Positions 1 to 12,325 of a DNA stretch of 64,000 nucleotides are shown here, piece after piece. Source of the stretch: Hanleya hanleyi. Its lineage: Eukaryota; Mollusca; Polyplacophora; Lepidopleurida; Hanleyidae. The notes under the pieces are model-generated. The model had not been told where the DNA came from. It did no database searches and saw only the letters and a list, made by a program, of their open reading frames with translations. Within the stretch, counting starts at the first letter, position 1. Every line of letters begins with the position of its first letter. The position numbers and the translations under genes were made by a program. The stretch lies in assembly GCA_036873755.1 (NCBI GenBank), contig JAVTVY010017500.1, forward strand, positions 1-64,000. The letters are read 5' to 3'.

Positions 1-1637
1 AATAAGTTGGTCAGTGTTAGCCAGGATGAGAAGTGCTTCCTTCCAGTTTCCTTCCTAATTAGTTGACCAGCAATGGGAGAAATGAGGTTTGTATTGGCGG
101 GAAATCAGCCTTGCCTGGGCTATCATATATCATTAGTCTAAATTCCTCCTTCCATATGGGATATGTCTCCACGGCACTGACTTGTCAACTTGTATCTGTG
201 CACCATTTATCAAAGGCTCCCAGCTAATTAAAGTGGTGACAATGTCAAAGATATTTGATGCCTGTTCCTCCCAACTTCAGTTTAATTTATTGTCCCAGTA
301 CAAAAAGATCAAGTCATAAAATGTTCAGCATTTTCTAAGCTGCATCACAGTTTGAGCCTTAGTCCCAAGAAGTGTGCAAATTGGCTAACATATCTCAACA
401 CTTCTTGATTATTAAATGTGATGGGGGTTTCTAATTTCAATGATTTATAGCCCTATATCTTAAACATAGCTATGGGACTTAGCATCTAATTATAATTTGT
501 ATCACCTCTGTATACAATGCCTAAATGTAGATGGGGTTAATTAAAGCTAAATTGTTAAATTCTGTATGTAATGAAATTTGAAATGTGGACATAAACATAT
601 GTATCATTGATGAGCCAGTAAATAAAATTAAGGCTTGTTACCAAGATGTGAATGCAACTTAAAAAGGAAAAATACAATGAGCTGATAACTGAAAGCTGAT
701 AAAGGAAAATTTTCTTCATTTTATCTTTTGAATATGGATGTGTTACAGTACTGTTGGTTTTTGAAGTGAAGAAATTTCTAAACTTGAAGGTCTTTCTCTG
801 TTAGTTTAACTTAATGGAGTGGACACATGCATACATTTTCCCACCTGATAGCAAAATATCCTAAATGTTAGAAATCTGAATTTATTGGGGCCAAATAAAG
901 TTGGCCTAAGTCAACACACAGGTGGGGATTAAAGAGGACTTTACTGCCCTGCTCTTGGTAAACACTTCACCTACAGCTAACACCTTTGATGTCAAATTCC
1001 TCCACTTCCAATTTATGGAGGGGGATAAGTCTTTGGGCTATTTGACTCAGACTGTTAATTAAGTTCCCTAAGCAGGCCTTTGATCTCAAGTCTTGGTATC
1101 TCTGTTCAGAGAAGTATCAAATAGTATACACCTTTATGATCAGGTCCTCCCTGTCATCTGATAGTGCTGCATGGTAACTTATACCATGGAGCCTATAAAG
1201 TCTGGCTCCATGGTACATGTATACCAGTGCAAGGATTAATGTGTTTTCAAAGGATATAGATTTGTATAAAGAGTGTCAGACTGTCAATACAGTGAGAACT
1301 TCTCTGGAAGTGGAATACATAATATATTCTAATATATTCTCAGCTGGGTTGACATTCTCTTTTGAGAGAAAAAAAATAGATAAGTGTAATTCGCACCAAA
1401 GTGGAAAATTCATATTGGATGAGAAAAGCCTTTTGTAGTGGAACAAGTAAAATAGTTATATAAAGGATTTGTGCATGGTGCAAACATCAATATTAATATA
1501 TGAAGTCTTTCCAATTGAAAGCTTCATTTTCGTGTTTCACAGGAGTAACATTTCCCCAGCATTAGATAATGGTATCTAGCAGTGCCGAGGTAGAGCAGCG
1601 TAACTAATATTTTCCAGTACTAGTTGAAAATCAGTCC

Positions 1638-2028
1638 CTCTCGAAAAAGACTTTAAAAAAAGAGTTAAATTTCACGCAAGTACACGCTTAAAACTAAAGT
1701 GTTGAAACATACTCGTAAAGTGTTAAAATAACCCTTTAAGTGTGTCCACAGGGACTGCTCTTTAAGTGTTGTCCCTGTGGACACACTTAAAGGGTTATTT
1801 CAACACTTTACGAGTAAGTTTCAACACTTTAGTTTTAAGCGTGTAAGAGTGGAAATTCATCCGACCCCAGTGGTGAAAATTCTCAATCAAGTTGCGTGAC
1901 TAATTCACTCAAGTTGACTTGGGTGGAATCAGCTTCACTCAACTTGAGTGATTTATAAACTCAAACTTTAGTGGGATGAATTTCAACTCTTACTTGAGTG
2001 AACTTTTCACTTAAGTTTTTTCAGAGAG
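1638..2028. mobile_element. Palindromic MITE-like element, 'ACTCAAG' family, copy 1 (interrupted)
   Basis: The ends resemble CTCTCGAAAAAG and its partner TTTTTTCAGAGAG. The interior is built from the word ACTCAAGTTGAGTGAA in both orientations. A second, unrelated palindrome (1683-1843) is inserted in the left part: removing it restores a continuous 'GCAAG-TA-AGAGTGG' junction like that of sister copies. It has no coding capacity. Other copies are at 21239-21508, 31233-31454 and 55277-55598. Confidence 0.75.
1683..1843. mobile_element. CACGCTTAAAAC palindrome, copy 1 (161 bp, TA target duplication)
   Basis: A near-perfect inverted repeat starts CACGCTTAAAACTAAAGTG and ends with its complement. 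It is flanked by TA at 1681-1682 and 1844-1845. The centre is CCTTTAAGTGTGTCCACAGG and its mirror. It is identical in length to the copy at 16657-16817. It sits inside another palindromic element, so it inserted later. No ORF is present; it is a non-autonomous DNA element. Confidence 0.85.
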
Positions 2029-2488
2029 CACGAATTATACTCTTGATCATTCTTTAACCAGTTTGACCCTGAAATAATTGTTCAAGTGTGGAAAGACGAC
2101 TTTAAAAAAACCTTAATATAATAGCATTGATGATGTATGAGTGAAAGAAAATGATCTTTAACCCTTGCTTTTATATTGACACTTCAAAGTTACCTGTAGG
2201 TGACCTTTGTCTTTTCTAAATTTGGATTTTAAAACAACAACTGATGTTATTGTTCTAGTCCTGGTATTTCTGCAACAGTTTTATTCAACTTTAACAAAAA
2301 CTGTCACTTAAATAAAAGAAAGTTTAAACATGTGGTAAGCGTCAAACACTCAAGAATGTGGCTGTTGTCTCCGACTTGAATTTGATAGCCCAGTAATAAT
2401 AGACAAACTGGTTCAGGTATATAGTGGTCTCAATTTTTTTTTTTTTTTTATACACTGCGACCAATGTATATTAGATAATAGTTTAGTA

Positions 2489-2829
2489 CACTGTAAAGTT
2501 AGGTGTTAACTTATTGAACACCTAAATTGTTACACTTCTTGAATGCGTAATCGTGTTCAAATTGTTAACTTCCATGTTTAATTTTGAACTTTAGCATTCA
2601 AACCATTAATGCAGGTATTGAAATGCAGAACGCATTGTGCTATTGTTCAAACTTTGAATACGTGTGTTAAAGTTATTCAATAATGTGTAATGCATTTGAA
2701 TACCTGCATTAATGGTTTGAATGCTAAAGTTCAAAATTGAACATGGAAATGAACAATTTGAACACAATTACACATTCAATAAGTGTTACATTTCAGGCGT
2801 TTAATAAGTTAACACTTAACTTTACAGTG
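2489..2829. mobile_element. CACTGTAAAGTT palindromic element (341 bp, TA-flanked)
   Basis: The ends are CACTGTAAAGTTAGGTGTTA and the complementary TAACACTTAACTTTACAGTG, with TA on both sides (2487-2488, 2830-2831). The two arms pair over most of the length, including words such as GCAGGTATT and CATTAATGGTTTGAATGC. There is no coding capacity. The terminal bases resemble those of the CACGC and CACTC families in this window. Confidence 0.8.
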
Positions 2830-3014
2830 TAGCTGTGCTAGTGTTTCTTAAATATACTCAGCATATATAGGGGCGATGTCTGTCCGCTTGCTAGATGTAT
2901 CTTTGTCATATATATTATCATATGGAATGGTGTAGCTACTTCAAGACAAACAGAATAAATGTAGCTACTTCAACACAAACAGAATGGCATTATTGCAATT
3001 TACGACACCATTAA

Positions 3015-3462
3015 CCCTATCTGGCCTGGGCGATTTTGGGTGTATCGCAGCTTGGGGGGGGGAGCGGAAAGTGCCCCCCCCCTATATATTTTCTCTACCA
3101 CTAAGGCTAGAGCGCTGAAACTCACCACACAGTATCTTTGGTTCAAGCTCTACCGGGAAATGTAACAAAATCCAAGATGGCCGCCATGATGACGTCGCAG
3201 TGATGTCATCTTCTCGGAAGCCATTATTCTGCCTTTTTGGGGTCGATTTTTCGAAATTTTCATTTTTCTGATTTTTCTTTCGAATTTACCCATGATCCTC
3301 TGTCCGGGGGTATATGCAAATAGGTTCAAAATGACCCCAATAAGATAAGCTTAAAAGTCACCAAGTTTCAGCCTCCTCGGTTTTTTCGTTTCGGAGCAGC
3401 AGAGAAAAGTTCACTAGGGTGGGGGGGGGGGGCACTTTCCGCCTCCCCCAGGCCAGGTAGGG
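3015..3462. mobile_element. TTAA-flanked piggyBac-type MITE (448 bp)
   Basis: Terminal inverted repeats CCCTATCTGGCCTGGG and CCCAGGCCAGGTAGGG lie directly against TTAA on both sides (3011-3014 and 3463-3466). TTAA target duplication with CCC..GGG ends is the signature of piggyBac-type transposition. The interior has G runs near both ends and the phrase CCAAGATGGCCGCCATGATG. There is no transposase ORF, so it is non-autonomous. Confidence 0.8.
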
Positions 3463-5295
3463 TTAACAAGGGTGCTCAGGAATTGCTAATCAACTTTCTA
3501 TCATTTCAAAATCTTGAAATGCGACATTGCATGGAAGAAATTGAATTGCTTATTTGAATAAGCCAATCTACAAGATTCAAGTGGTAAGACTCTAGGTCTT
3601 GCACAACATTGCCCATGATTTATCCATTGGACTGGACAACCTATCTTAAGCACTTACACACAAATAGTCTTAAGAGGTCTGGACACCCGGACACCCAATA
3701 GCCTGGTAATGCAGGTGGCCCTAGTAGGGCCAGTTTTCCCCTGGGAAAATCTCTTGACCAGAGGGCAATTCTGTGGTGGTCAATGGCAAAGAGTGAATAG
3801 CTAAGTGAAGTAGTACAGAATAATGACCCTACATGAATGTTAGTTGTCAGGGTAGAAATGATGATCTACTTCACTTAGTCTGTATTACCCCACACACAGA
3901 TGGTCTTTCTAAAATGTCTTCTCACTCCAGAACAGTTCCCATCAAATGCTAAACATGGCAAAGCTTTTAATTCAGAAATATTCCATGGATGCTGATATCA
4001 GCCTACAGTGCTGTAAACAGACACCTGTGCCTGAATGGCTTGATTTATGCTTTGAATTTAGCTTTCATTCCCTTCTCTTTCCAAATATTTCGTTGCTGCA
4101 TGCACATTTTAAAGTTGGTACTAAAAGCCTATTGTTGACAGTTTCTCCGGCCGTTGGCTTTTATTGGACACACAACTATCAAGTAGACATTTGTGAACAT
4201 TTGTGTTTGCTTATATAACTATTCCATGTATTGAAATATTTGCCTTCCAAGGATGCAAATATGCATTAACAAACATAATATTGGACGGACAACTCTAGTT
4301 GATTGGTGACATGTTTTTAAAACCACTGGCACAATCTTAACTGGGATGTTTTGGAACTGTGCCAAATTTTATTCACAATTTTTTGTGAGATTGTGAACTG
4401 GATGCTCAAGCAATTTTAGTCAAATTTTATTCGTAGCCTTCTTCAGACCTCCCCTCCCTAACCTTCCATATGATATTTATTTGCTCTGGCATTATTATCT
4501 AAATCTTCTATTCCAGCTGCAGCTCTTGGTGCCAGTTTATAGAAGTGCTAGGCTAATCTATTGTGTGATGCCTTTGTTTGATAATATCATGAAACTCCCT
4601 CCCTTAGACTATAGGCATGTGTTGACAGTCACACATTAAAGCAGACAGTAAACACCGAAACCTTCCATTTCACTCCTCAAAACATCGATCTTCAGATGAG
4701 AACATTTGTAGCTCTAGGCTCAAAATAAGTCATTCTTAGTGGATGTGATTGAAAACTTCATTGTGCGATAATATTAGTTGTGTCAGGAATCTATAATGGC
4801 AAATATATTTTCTCGTGCTGATTTGTTTTGTTTTGTTTTGTTTGAATAAGAACGGACAGAATGATCAGCAGGAGAGACAGAATATGGATTTTTTCTAGAA
4901 CACCAGACACAACAAACGTCTTAATGGCCCCCTGCCAAGTCTGTGTAGGTAACCTTCCAGACAGGTTACATATTTTTAGACAATAAACTATTTACTCTGT
5001 ATGACCGGAGGAATTTGATACAGATTCATGTGTGCATTCAGACAATCCGCTATATAGCCTAGGCCTATATCATATGTAGGTGTATCTGCTCACACTTGTA
5101 GGCCAAGACAAACAAATCACGGACAAAATTAATAGAGGAATCGATCGTAATGATTAGTAAATAATTAATTAATGATAATTTGTAGTTAATTTGTTAATCA
5201 ATTTTGTTTTTATTCACTGCATGGATGATGAAATCACAGTTGAAATAAAGTAAGCACCTGTCGGAGGTGGTATAAAGGCCATGCCAAATATTGTA

Positions 5296-6275
5296 CACTC
5301 AAAATAATAATCCGTTAAAATTTAACGTATTACTATCCGTTAGGTAGTTTTAACGGATTAATCCGTTATATAAACGGAAATAGTACGTTATAGTAAGGGA
5401 ATCTTCCGTTGTTGTATTGCACTGACGGACTCATCCGTTACATCAACGGAATATCCCAGTCAGCAAGTAATCATTGGTCCCACCTGGGCAAACGTGGGCA
5501 TGTCGCGGGCTGTGGGGGCATGGGCAACCCTACACTGGTCCCAAGTGGGTTAAGTACTGGGAAGCCCACATTCTGAATTGGGCTGTGAAGGCATCTCCAC
5601 ATTAACCTAACCACACCGGGTCGTCGTGGGCATCACCGCACCAAGAGTTATCTAACTTGAATGAACCTACTCATTTGTTTTACTTTTATGAGCAGGAAAT
5701 TGTAATTTTAAAATTTATCTGCATGTATAATTACGTTTGTGATTAATGAGCAATATCGGAATTATATGCCAAACATATCCGACTCTGTCCGATCGATAGA
5801 ATTTTAATTTTTTTTAATTTCTTCCTCGACAAAGAGAAAGCACTGAATTAAAAACCACATGAGAGTTAATCAGCGCAGTCAATATCAATGCGGTTTGAGT
5901 TAAAATCATTAAACATTGGATATTACGAACGATTCCGATGATCTATATACTGAGAGGATTTTTGTCTTAACTCGGACGTTAGAGTTACGTATAAATGCCC
6001 ATTCAATATAAACCCAGTTTGCATGGGATAAAATTTAATAAATTTCCGGTTACCAGCAAGGGCCCAACGTTGAATCCGTTAAAAAATAAGAATCCGTTAC
6101 AATAACGGAATATTCCCTCGATTCCCTGGGGACGGACTTTTCCGTTAAATTTAACGGATAATAAAATCCATTGAATCCGTTAAAAAATAGGAATCCGTTA
6201 CAATAACGGAATATTCCCTTGATTCCCTGGGGACGGATTTTTTCCGTTCGAGTAAACGGAATCTTATTTTGAGTG
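5296..6275. mobile_element. CACTCAAAATAA foldback element with AATCCGTTA words (980 bp, TA-flanked)
   Basis: The ends CACTCAAAATAATAATCCGT and its complement (..GGAATCTTATTTTGAGTG) are flanked by TA (5294-5295, 6276-6277). Both arms are made of repeated AATCCGTTA / TAACGGATT words. The middle (about 5460-6060) is a different sequence, starting near CAGTCAGCAAG with repeated GTGGGCAT, and looks like another repeat captured inside. No ORF. Confidence 0.75.
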
Positions 6276-7147
6276 TATGGGAGGACAAAGAGAAACTTTT
6301 GAGATCAGCAGTCAAATACATAATTAAAATAAAAAACTAGAATATAATAAAGAAACTTCAAACAGTTTAAGAGACTCTTTTGATCAAGTTATTGATTCAG
6401 GACCTGGCCGGTAAATGTAGAAAGTTTACTTTTTTACCTGCAAGAATACAATGTATTTGTGAAAGTGTCTGGTTTCTAAAAGTGGACTTGAAAGCTGGAA
6501 TCTAGCTCAGATCTACTCTGCAGAAATCCAGGCTATTATCTCCCAATAATGTTTGCCAAGCTGTCAAAATGAGTCAGGATATTAGGATATCTTTGCATTA
6601 AAGGCTTTGCTAACCCAACTATATGTCAGAGCTGGAACCCTGTATTGCATTTCCTGTTTGCTAGGTTTAATCTGAGCAGTCTGCTATAGTAAACCCTCCA
6701 ATAATTCAATCACAGGAAGTGAACTTTTCCATGATCAAATTTAGAGGTGATCAAATTTATTAGAAATGAAGTTATTAAAAAGGTTCAAGATCATGGAGAT
6801 AATCCATTATTTCTTCATTGTTTCACTGATTTTAGGGATGATAAAATTTATTATAACAGCTGATTGAATATTGTCACCAAAATTGGGGGGGAGGGGTGAT
6901 TGAATTTTGATAGGAGGATTAAATTATTAACGGTATTGCCATGCATGAAGGGGGTTCTGCAGAGAAGAATTGGAAGTTTAACAGAATTGTGTTCCAGCAT
7001 TTTTAGCTGTGACCAATATATATAATATCTTCAACTGCTGAAATGATCTGACTTAATTTTGCATGTTCAAATTCTGCAACAGCGTAATCTGACAAAATCT
7101 GACCAAAAAAAGCTATAAAAAGTACAATGTTCTTTTTTATATTTCAG

Positions 7148-7530
7148 TGAGGATATAACAGAACCAAAAGGAATCACCAACATTAAGGCAAAATGTAAAG
7201 AAGGACGCATCGAATGGGCCAATCCATATGGAGCAATACGCTTGGAAATAAACCCAGGACATTCCATGGATTTCCGAGGATGTGTACTTATTAAAAGTCA
7301 ATATACGACAGTGCGCCTATCACAAGAAATGCGGACAGGTTTAAAACATTTAGAAACAATACGAGGCGTGTCAAAAGAAATCTGTTTGACTGCTGCATCA
7401 TCTGCGTCAATTATGTTGTATATAGAACTTGTGCCCGAGCCTGCTAACAAATATTCTGGGTTAGCGAGAGTGTACATAGACTATGATATAGAGAGAATTT
7501 ACAAAAAACTCTACTTCGACCCTTTAGAAG
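7148..7530 (+). CDS. METRNL: Meteorin-like protein, internal coding exon (127 residues)
   Basis: This exon encodes most of the N-terminal half of a meteorin-family protein, a secreted cysteine-rich factor known in vertebrates for roles in glial/neurite development (METRN) and in metabolic and immune signalling (METRNL). The exon follows an acceptor ATATTTCAG and ends at a GTGAGT donor after ...FDPLE plus one base. Recognisable blocks are an acidic start followed by KAKCKEGRIEWANPYGAIRL (the family's C..G.xEW.YP.GA.xL block) and later SGLARVYIDYD. Three cysteines are present (KAKC, FRGC, KEIC), as expected. The reading frame runs on by chance into the intron to 7682. The next coding exon is 18.6 kb downstream. 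The exon with the signal peptide is not seen. METRN and METRNL cannot be told apart, since invertebrates usually have one family member. Confidence 0.9.
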
Positions 7531-8889
7531 GTGAGTGTCATTTGATTATCTTATTTCTTTCTTTGTTTTCTTTTCACGTTTTCTATCAACATGTGTTGTC
7601 TTTGTTAACAGAGAGAGAAGTACTTGAAAAAAACTTGGCAAAAAAAACCCCCATTATACCGTACGTCAAATGTAACAGATAACCTGAGCGAATAACACAT
7701 ACCTATAATGTCTTCATTTAGATATTGAACTGATAGGAAAACACATATACCATGTGGATAATGTTAAATATGGTGTTTGATAGGCCTGGGAATAATAGGG
7801 GATGAATTGAGTAACATTACAACATACCCTGCTATTTATTGCATGCTAATTAGGTGCTACATATTTAACTGGAATAAAGACACATTGTGTGTTTTAAAGG
7901 GGGAGGGCTGAGTTCAGGTGAATATATCAACCATTATCCATTGACTGTATGGCTATAGTGCAATCAGGGGGTGGATAGGCTATTAGGCCAGTCCACCTGC
8001 CATGTACATTCAACATAGTAAACACATTTAGTCCCATTCACACCTTCCCTCCCATTTTCACTGTTTAAGTGTCATAATTAAAAGGTGGAAAGGTGGTTTG
8101 TCCAAAAGCATAGTTAACCCTATTTGTTAACTACTCTCCTCACTGTTAACCCTTTAACTTTTATGCCATGATTCAGATTATTGACCACACACCTAAATGT
8201 ACAGTTAACCCTTTACATCTATGTTATTATAGTTAGCAGGCTTTTACAAAGTTCTCCAAATTTCGATGATTTTCACAGGCCTATGCAGCTGTATAATGTT
8301 TCAGATGAACTCAGACTGAATTCAGTTGTTATTTTTTGAAAGTCTGGTCATGTCAACTTGTGAAATTAATATTCAGTTTTGGGACATTTGTTGTCCGATG
8401 TGGATTCACCTTCATATCGAGAGTTTACCGCCAATTCTGACTTAACTGGATAAACTGAACTAATTAACTGGATTAATGAACCTGACTGGAATTTAAATGA
8501 ATCCAAAATGTAAGTTATATATGAGTTATCCACTCAAGTGTGGAATGGGGTGACAGCTCAGTGATAGGTGAACTTACTTGTGGTATAAACACAATATCTG
8601 GGTGGGCTTGGATATCATATTTCAGCTGTTGATAATTTACTGATACATATAGGGGTTACAGTGTACTGACTGTCAAGTAGCTGTTTGTATCTGGGATAGA
8701 GACTTCATGTTTCTGTGTTTTACTGTTTGGGCTCCAGTTCAAAGACAATAAATATAATTCATTGCCAAAGTTTTCAAGTGATATAGACATATAATGTTGA
8801 ATCAATAACTATCAGGGCTGGCTGAGGCAAAGATAGGAGTGGAGTATATGCTATGCGGGATATGTGGTGAGGTCCCAAATTTCATCACC

Positions 8890-9796
8890 CAACCCCTAAG
8901 CCATTGTGATCACTATTTCATGATCTGTAGTGATAGAATGGGAAAAAGCATTCTGAAAATTGCCTTTTGTCCAAGCAACAAATACTGTACATACTGTGGG
9001 ATGTGGCCATGTGACCATGTGGCTATCCCTTAATTGGACTCCTGCTGTAGTTGATCTCATAAAATCTTAAGATAGATGTGGACATGTTTAGTGAACCAGA
9101 TGGCAAAGTTGCACTATGATTAGGTAAACTTGACCAATGATGTCCAATTTCTCCAGTGGCGAAGTTCCCCCAAATTGTGAGAGACCTCTCTATAGCAAGG
9201 GTCTTCTCATAAATAAAGCACAACTGCACCCGTCAGGGGCTCTAATACCCTGAACTTCAGTTATGAAAAAAACACTGTAATGCGGATGCAAAAGAAAATA
9301 TTCGGTAAAATAATATTGAAGTAATCCAGACTTTTGGTATGCATCTATTCCCAAATACAGTATTTTAACATTTCATAATAATATGCAAACTGATAATCTT
9401 ACATTTTACTTTAACATAGTTAATCAGGCTAGAATTTCATTAAAGCTCATGGCTTATGGGTGTGAGCAGGATTTGTTGAGAAGGGGTCGTTTCCTATGCT
9501 TACTTATTAGAGCACCCATTACAGTGATGCCCAACATAGGGGTGAGTGAGTGAGTGAGTGAATAGGGTTTAACGTCGCTTTCAACATTTTTTCAGCTATA
9601 TCACGATGGGGAAGGAAATGGAGGGAAGGGGAATGGATTGGGGTACCTACTAGGAAAATAACATAGGGTTGGGCACTGAAGGGGGTTGTTTGCACCCAAC
9701 AACCCCCCTAGCGATGCCCTTGTGGCTCTAGTTGTAAGATTGTTTGCCAACCCCTTCTGCCAATTTTTATACGCCCGCCAAAAGGCGGACGTATTA
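8890..9796. repeat. Segmental duplication block R1, copy 1
   Basis: About 900 bp starting at CAACCCCTAAGCCATTGTG recurs almost base for base at 13104-14003. The few differences seen are single substitutions and one A-run length change. It contains a LINE-type 3' tail near 9541-9620 and ends in the hairpin CGCCCGCCAAAAGGCGG. The cysteine-rich 64-codon ORF at 8839-9033 overlaps its start but is only partly preserved in copy 2. Confidence 0.85.
9541..9620 (-). mobile_element. LINE/SINE 3' tail with (GTGA)n, copy 1
   Basis: A (GTGA)n microsatellite precedes GGGTTTAACGTCGC...TTTTTTCAGCTATATCACG. Read on the minus strand this is ...AGCTGAAAAAATG...CGACGTTAAACCC(TCAC)n, which is the same layout as the 3' end of the LINE remnant at 54500-55292. 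I therefore read it as a 5'-truncated retroelement tail on the minus strand. Confidence 0.6.
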
Positions 9797-10575
9797 TGTG
9801 ATCGCGGTTTCTGTCCGTCTGTCCGGTTCTCGTGTCCGGTCTATATCTGGGGCAGTTTCCTATCTACAGTTCCAATTTTTGGTGAGTGGATACCCTACGG
9901 GGAGACGATGTGTCGCATACCAAAATGAAGGTCGAGGTCAGAGGTCAAAGGTCACTGGCCTAAAAAACAGGAAATCACTGAAGTGTCCGGTCTATATCTG
10001 TGAACGCTTTCTATCCACAGTTGCAATTTTTTGTGAGTGGATACGCTAGGTTTGAGTATACCGTACTCGCATGGCAAAGAGGAGCCATACATTTTGAGAT
10101 CAGTTTGTCAAAGGTCTAGGTCACAGTCCCCCAAAACTGAATCAAGTTTTCAGAGTTCTCTCCCCTACATGTTTATGGCATTTGTCCTGTGGAGTGGTCT
10201 CCCATGTTTGAAAACAGCTACATTTAGTTAAACTGTTGTGAAATAAAAACCATACATTTACTAATTCAATGGGAAGGGGGGTCCTTTATGAACTTCATAC
10301 CTGTTTATTAACTCAAGAACAAAGGTTTACTTCATCAGTTTCTTCTTCCTTCATGAAAAATTCTCTCAGCTGAAAGGAATCCATTTGCAGGAAAACTACT
10401 ATTTTCTTGTGTTTGACTATTGTCGATTTCAGTGTGAGATATGTGAGCTCTCGGCTCTTGCTTCAAGGTCAACTAGTTACCAAGAGTTAAGCCCATTTTA
10501 GTTTATCATGTGATATATGTTACATTCTCAGAAGCACAAAATTGTAGACCTTTCTCTGGATTGCTAGCCACCAAA
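9771..10575 (+). repeat. Hairpin-headed repeat (CGCCCGCC/GGCGG), copy 1
   Basis: The repeat starts with the hairpin ACGCCCGCCAAAAGGCGG, then GTATTATGTGATCGCGG, a GTCCGTCTGTCC run, and one or two core units of the type 'TTGGTGAGTGGATAC...AGGTCAAAGGTCAC'. It shares its whole length with 11259-12325, ending near CTCTGGATTGCTAGCC. The overlapping ORFs at 9686-10231 are repeat translation, not genes. Confidence 0.7.
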
Positions 10576-10810
10576 GTTAAGGAATGGTTCCTTGCCCAGC
10601 CTTAGTTTAACGTCATTTGGGCAATGGTGATGTTTTGCAACTTTTGTTGATTTTGAGGTCAATGTTTAAGGTTGAAGCACCCAAATACTGAAACTAGCTT
10701 GACTGAATTAAATCCTCGTCATGATTGAATTAACATTTCAAAATGTTTGAGCTTTTAATATGCAAATCTTTATGTTGACTCTGCACTCAACAATTCAGAT
10801 TCCTTTCTGA

Positions 10811-11458
10811 GGTTCACCTTAAGTGGGAACTTGTGCTTATATAATCACCTGTAACTTTGTGGTGGTACCCTAAACTAGTTACCACTCTTTTGTGGGGACA
10901 GGATGTAATTCATGGGGTACAAATAAACTTAATTCTGGACATAGAACTAGAATCTGTCTATCAGTGATTACAACAACAGCTGAGAGCACTTGAACAATCA
11001 TTTCCTCCTAAACAATGAAATAATGATCAACCTAACACACCCCTTCCTATATCTGACCTTTGCCATTGATAAATGCATAACAGATCTAGGGTTTTCACTC
11101 TGGAGCCCAATGGAATGGGTCTCTAACGTCCTCTTGAGAATGAAGGCTTATGACAAAACTTCACCTGTGCATAAGGTAGATAAATTAAGATTTCTAGACT
11201 CTCTGCTCTGCATAGATGTTGATCAGAATTTAATGACCTTTCATTTGTCAGTTTTTATACGCCCGCCAAAAAGGCGGACGTATTATGTGATGGCGGTTTC
11301 CGTCCCTGTGTCCGCTTGTCTGTCCCCATGTGTGATCTATATCTGGGACAGTTTCCATCTACAGTTCAAATTCTTGATAAGTTGATACCCTGCAGGGAGA
11401 CGATGCGTCGCTATCGAAATTGAGGTCAGGTCAAAGGTCACTGTGGCCTAAAAATCAG
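10811..11458. repeat. Segmental duplication block R2, copy 1
   Basis: This block begins GGTTCACCTTAAGTGGGAAC and is repeated at 15795-16451 with near identity (copy 2 has a 6-base insertion GTAACC and a C-to-T change near 16227). It runs from unique-looking sequence into the start of the hairpin-headed repeat at 11259. The 131-codon ORF at 10990-11385, duplicated at 15980-16375, spans both and has no recognisable domain. Confidence 0.85.
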
Positions 11459-12325
11459 GAAATCATTGATTATTGACAGTTTTATATCTACAGTTCCAAT
11501 TTTTGGTGAGTGAATTCCCTTGAGGGATGGAACGATGTGTTGCATACCAAATGTATGTCACTGTGGCTGAAAAATCAGGAAATTATTGAAAATTGCTAAA
11601 TTTTTTGTGCGTGGATTCAATAAGGGAAAAAGAAATGTTGCATACCAAAAATTAAGTCAAGGTCAGAGTTCACTGTGACCCTAAAATCAGGAAATGATTA
11701 AAAATAACTTTTTTTTGGTCAGCAGATACATTCGGGGGACATGATGTTAAGTACCAAAATGTTGGTCACCGTGACCCCAAAATCATGAAATTGTTAAAAA
11801 TCATGATTTTTTTTGTCCGTTGATACGTTAAGGGGAGACCATATGTCTTGTACTGAAATATAGGTCAAGCCCTATTCATTTTGAGGTCAATAAATCAAAG
11901 GTCAAGGTCAAACCCAAACTGAATCCAGTTCAGCTGACTTTTCTTGTTAGTTTGGAATATTCCTGTCAAGTTGTCTCCCCTTTTTGATACATGTAAGAAA
12001 TGGCTACATTCAGTTAAACTGTTGTGAAATAAAACCATACATTTACTAATTTAACTGAGAGAGGGGTCCTTTATGAACTTTATATCTGTTTATTAACTAT
12101 TCTTTCATGACAAATTTTCTCACCTGAAAGTAATCTATTTTCTTGTGTTTAACTATTGTCGATTTCAGTGTGGGATATGTGAGCTCTCAGCTCTCAGCTC
12201 AAGGTCATCTAGTTTCCAAGAGTTAAGACCATTTTAGTTTATCATTCAATATAAGATGTGATAAATGTTACATTCTCATAAGCACAAATTCATATAGACC
12301 TTTCTCTGGATTGCTTGCTACCGAT
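11259..12325 (+). repeat. Hairpin-headed repeat, copy 2, with about 125-bp core units
   Basis: The hairpin ACGCCCGCCAAAAAGGCGG is followed by GTCCGCTTGTCTGTCC and several diverged core units, each containing 'TTTTTGGTGAGTG', 'AGGTCAAGGTCA' and 'AAAATCAGGAAAT' at roughly 110-130 bp spacing up to 11880. A shared right-hand part then matches copy 1. A third copy (16249-16451) is cut off within the first core unit. Confidence 0.7.

Larger units (their letters stand above)
1..7147 (+). other. Intron or 5' flank of the meteorin-like gene; no exon recognised
   Basis: This AT-rich stretch lies upstream of the first recognised exon. Reading both strands I found no segment resembling the family's expected first exon (signal peptide followed by a CxWxGSGL motif), so that exon is either outside the window or too diverged to see. 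The stretch holds five mobile-element copies listed separately (1638-2028 with 1683-1843 nested inside it, 2489-2829, 3015-3462, 5296-6275), a poly-T run near 2438, and a (TTTTG)n run near 4827. The short ORFs at 1217-1438 and 3946-4218 show no family resemblance. The remainder holds nothing I can name. Confidence 0.6.

Noticed and set aside
8839..9033. 64-codon ORF with CGICGEVPN and CTYCGMWPC, looking like a small zinc-binding protein
   Set aside because: It overlaps the edge of a duplicated repeat block; the second copy keeps only part of it, there are no splice or initiation features, and the cysteine spacing fits no finger family I know.
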